From Modestobacter italicus (GTDB taxonomy: Bacteria > Actinomycetota > Actinomycetes > Mycobacteriales > Geodermatophilaceae): a DNA stretch of 64,000 nt. Positions 61,895 to 64,000 of the stretch are shown here, one piece after another. A program made the translations under genes and the position numbers. Numbering within the stretch: position 1 is the stretch's first letter; each line of letters opens with the position of its first letter. The notes below the pieces were generated by a model. It did no database searches, had not been told where the DNA came from, and worked only from the letters and a program-made list of their open reading frames with translations. The stretch lies in NCBI RefSeq assembly GCF_019799965.1, contig NZ_JABGCJ010000007.1, forward strand, positions 62,001 to 126,000, written 5' to 3'.

Positions 61895-62721
61895 CAGAGT
61901 CCCTTCGGTCGGGCGACGTGCTCGACGACGCGGCCCAGCCAGTCGATGGCCAGCGCCAGCAGGGCGACGAGCACGGCACCGCTGAACAACAGGCTGTCCA
62001 GCGAGAGGTTGATGCCGGTGACGATCAGCTGACCCAGGCCGCCGCCGCTGATGAAGGTGGCCAGCGTGGCGGTGCCGACGAGCAGCACCAGGGCGGTACG
62101 GACGCCGGCCAGGATCACCGGCACGGCCAGCGGGAGCTCGACCCGCATCAGGACGGCGAACCCGCTCATCCCCATCCCGCGGCCTGCCTCGACCAGCCGC
62201 GCGTCGACGCCCTGGAGCCCGACCATGGTGTTCCGCAGCACCGGCAGGACGGTGTAGAGCACCAGCGCCACGACCGCGGAGCGGAACCCGAAGCCCAGCC
62301 AGGTGGCCAGCAGCACGAACAGCCCGATCGCCGGCGCGGCCTGGCCGGTGTTGGCCACGCCGAGCACGAACGGGGTGGCGCGACGGAACGGCCCACGGGT
62401 GAGCAGCACCCCGAGCGGGATGCCGATCAGCAGCACGATCACCGCGGCGACCAGGGTCAGCCACAGGTGGTCGACGATGCTGCGGCTCAGTGCGTCCCAG
62501 CCCAGCTGACGGCTCTCGGTGTCGCTGAGCCCGGCGGTCGCCCGCCAGACGACGAAGGCCAGCACGCCCAGCAGCACCAGGACCGGCTGCACCAGCAGCC
62601 CGCGCCAGGCGCCGCGGGAGGTGGCCGAGTCGCCGCGGGCCGGGGCCTGCACCTGGGCGTCGGCGTCGTCGACCTCGGTCTCGGGGTACGCCTGGGCACC
62701 CGGCGGGGCGCTCGCCGTCAT
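61894..62721 (-). CDS. ABC transporter permease, OpuAB/ProW-like
   Basis: 275 residues, about five to six helices. IVDHLWLTLVAAVIVLLIGI and the EAA loop VEAGRGMGMSGFAVLMRVEL PLAVPVILAG are standard for osmoprotectant importers. The first 45 residues are Asp/Gln/Pro-rich and soluble. Coupled to the ATPase upstream (ATGA) and the binding protein downstream (TGATG). Confidence 0.92.
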   Translation of the reverse strand: MTASAPPGAQAYPETEVDDADAQVQAPARGDSATSRGAWRGLLVQPVLVLLGVLAFVVWRATAGLSDTESRQLGWDALSRSIVDHLWLTLVAAVIVLLIGIPLGVLLTRGPFRRATPFVLGVANTGQAAPAIGLFVLLATWLGFGFRSAVVALVLYTVLPVLRNTMVGLQGVDARLVEAGRGMGMSGFAVLMRVELPLAVPVILAGVRTALVLLVGTATLATFISGGGLGQLIVTGINLSLDSLLFSGAVLVALLALAIDWLGRVVEHVARPKGL

Positions 62722-63911
62722 CCCTGCACCTCCTCGCGGGTGCGCTGGATGGCGGCCATCACCGTCTCCACGACCATCACACCGGCCACTCCGCCCCGGC
62801 CGGTGACGACGACGCCGCCCTGGCTGGCGGCGAGCATGGTGTCCAGGGCGTCGTTGAGCGTGGAGCGCAGCCCGACCACGGGCAGCTTCTCGTCCACGGT
62901 GTCGGGGACGGTGGCGACCCGGGAGAGCTCGGCCACCGATGGCCAGCTGATCGGCCGGCCACGGCGGTCGGTGACGACCACGTACTTCTCCCCGGCGGCG
63001 GTGGCCTGCCGGACGACCTCGGCGGCGTCCGCGCCGGCACGGGTCACCTGCGGGTGGATCAGCTCGACGTCGCTGACCCGGGTGAGGGTCAGCTGCTTGA
63101 GCGTCGCCCCGGCGCCGACGAAGTCGGCGACGTACTCCTCCGCCGGGTCGGCCAGGATGGCCTCCGGGGTGTCGTACTGCACCACGCGGGCGCCGACGTC
63201 GAAGACGACGATCCGGTCGCCGAGCTTGACCGCCTCGTCGAAGTCGTGGGTGACGAAGACGATCGTCTTGCCCAGCTCCTCCTGGATGCGGATCAGCTCG
63301 TCCTGCAGGCGCTGCCGGGTGATCGGGTCGACGGCGCCGAACGGCTCGTCCATCAGCAGCACCGGCGGGTCGGCGGCCAGCGCGCGGGCGACGCCGACGC
63401 GCTGCTGCTGCCCACCGGAGAGCTCGCGGGGGTAGCGGTCGCGGTAGACCTCGGGGTCCAGGCCGACCAGCTCGAGCAGCTCGTCGACCCGGTCGCTGAT
63501 CCGCTGCTTGTCCCACTTGAGCATGCCGGGGACCAGGCCGATGTTGGTCGCCACGGTCATGTGCGGGAAGAGCCCGCCTGCCTGGATGACGTAGCCGATC
63601 CGGCGGCGCAGCTGGTCGGGGTCCTGCCCGGTGACGTCCTCGTCGCCGAGGAAGATCTTCCCGCTGGTGGGCTCGACCAGCCGGTTGAGCATCTTCAGCA
63701 GCGTGGTCTTCCCGCAGCCCGAGGGCCCGACGAACATGACCATCTGCCCGGCCGGGATGTCGAGGTCGACCGCGTCGACGGCCGGCTTGCCCTGGCCGGA
63801 GTAGCGCTTGGTGACGCCCTCGAGCCGGATGGAGACGCCGCTGATCCGGCGCTCGTTGCCCGCTGGCGGCTGGGTGGTGTCGCCGGTGGACGCGGCGATG
63901 GTGTCAGACAC
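62718..63911 (-). CDS. ABC transporter ATPase with CBS domains, OpuAA/ProV-like
   Basis: 397 residues. ATPase domain: Walker A GPSGCGKTT, signature LSGGQQQR, Walker B VLLMDEPFGAVDP, H-loop FVTHDFDEA. Then CBS-type repeats from about 280, ending VAGVMVVETVMAAI. In OpuA the CBS pair senses ionic strength. GTG start overlapping the preceding permease by eight bases. Confidence 0.93.
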   Translation of the reverse strand: MSDTIAASTGDTTQPPAGNERRISGVSIRLEGVTKRYSGQGKPAVDAVDLDIPAGQMVMFVGPSGCGKTTLLKMLNRLVEPTSGKIFLGDEDVTGQDPDQLRRRIGYVIQAGGLFPHMTVATNIGLVPGMLKWDKQRISDRVDELLELVGLDPEVYRDRYPRELSGGQQQRVGVARALAADPPVLLMDEPFGAVDPITRQRLQDELIRIQEELGKTIVFVTHDFDEAVKLGDRIVVFDVGARVVQYDTPEAILADPAEEYVADFVGAGATLKQLTLTRVSDVELIHPQVTRAGADAAEVVRQATAAGEKYVVVTDRRGRPISWPSVAELSRVATVPDTVDEKLPVVGLRSTLNDALDTMLAASQGGVVVTGRGGVAGVMVVETVMAAIQRTREEVQG

Positions 63912-64000
63912 GGATGCCCCTCGAGGTGGTCAGACGACCGACCAGCACCAGCACCAGGTCCAGGACCAGGGCCAGCAGGACGATCGCGATGGTCCCGACG
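63904..64000 (-). CDS. 3' end of a second osmoprotectant ABC permease
   Basis: Only the last ~31 residues are visible: VGTIAIVLLALVLDLVLVLV GRLTTSRGIRV, the terminal helix of an OpuAB-like permease. The gene continues past the right edge of the window. A paired-permease system (permease-ATPase-permease-binding protein) is the usual architecture. Confidence 0.8.
   Translation of the reverse strand, partial: VGTIAIVLLALVLDLVLVLVGRLTTSRGIRV

Overview
This 64 kb window is very GC-rich, densely coding chromosomal DNA with frequent GTG starts, four-base start/stop overlaps and few non-coding gaps. The gene content points to a motile, environmental, high-GC actinobacterium: two methyl-accepting chemotaxis proteins, RsbW/SpoIIE-type partner-switching proteins, a DasR-like GntR regulator beside an N-acetylglucosamine PTS, and an actinobacterial TenA/ThiE/ThiG thiamine locus. 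My best guess is the Geodermatophilaceae (Blastococcus, Modestobacter, Geodermatophilus), but that is inferred from gene style, not from a marker gene. I saw no rRNA, tRNA, insertion sequence, integrase, CRISPR array or phage gene.

Layout. 0-5 kb: the stub of a minus-strand gene, a frameshifted helix-hairpin-helix mini-gene, then a hydantoinase/oxoprolinase A-B pair, a 45-residue acidic mini-protein, a DUF1992 protein and a NUDIX hydrolase. 5-15.6 kb: STAS protein, NmrA/MarR operon, MEDS-HATPase anti-sigma protein, OHCU decarboxylase, two chemoreceptors, a phosphoribosyltransferase and two methyltransferases. 15.7-19 kb: a looser stretch with a GPP34-like gene, a PadR/HAAS membrane pair, long non-coding gaps and gene relics. 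19-27.5 kb: haloalkane dehalogenase, MsrA, a CurA-like reductase, an alpha/beta hydrolase, ACC deaminase with its own GntR regulator, rhodanese, and a YodB-like HxlR repressor divergent from an azoreductase.

27.5-32.5 kb is an amino-sugar locus. The PTS EIIC, NagA, NagB, a DasR-like regulator and an acetyltransferase read leftward, and the matching EIIB and EIIA read rightward; a DasR-like palindrome lies between the two arms. 32.5-40.5 kb is mixed: thioesterase, VOC protein, an orphan ClpP, an NRAMP transporter, a RibD-type reductase, a tandem pair of unknown paralogues and two SDRs.

40.6-51.9 kb is a thiamine region with two TPP riboswitches. The first precedes an ECF transporter (YkoE-YkoD-YkoC type). 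The second precedes cytX-thiE-thiO-thiS-thiG-tenI. Between them a leftward operon encodes two TenA paralogues and an ABC transporter, and appears to lack a riboswitch. 51.9-64 kb: an SMR exporter, an RsbW-like kinase facing a PAS/GAF/SpoIIE phosphatase, a FUSC protein, a gamma-glutamyltransferase, a Pro/Arg-rich tandem-repeat protein, a nucleoside hydrolase and a glycine betaine/choline ABC system that runs off the right end.

A recurrent theme is leaderless expression. Many genes start 6-8 bases after a TANNNT or CANNNT hexamer with no ribosome binding site, and this was used to choose several starts.
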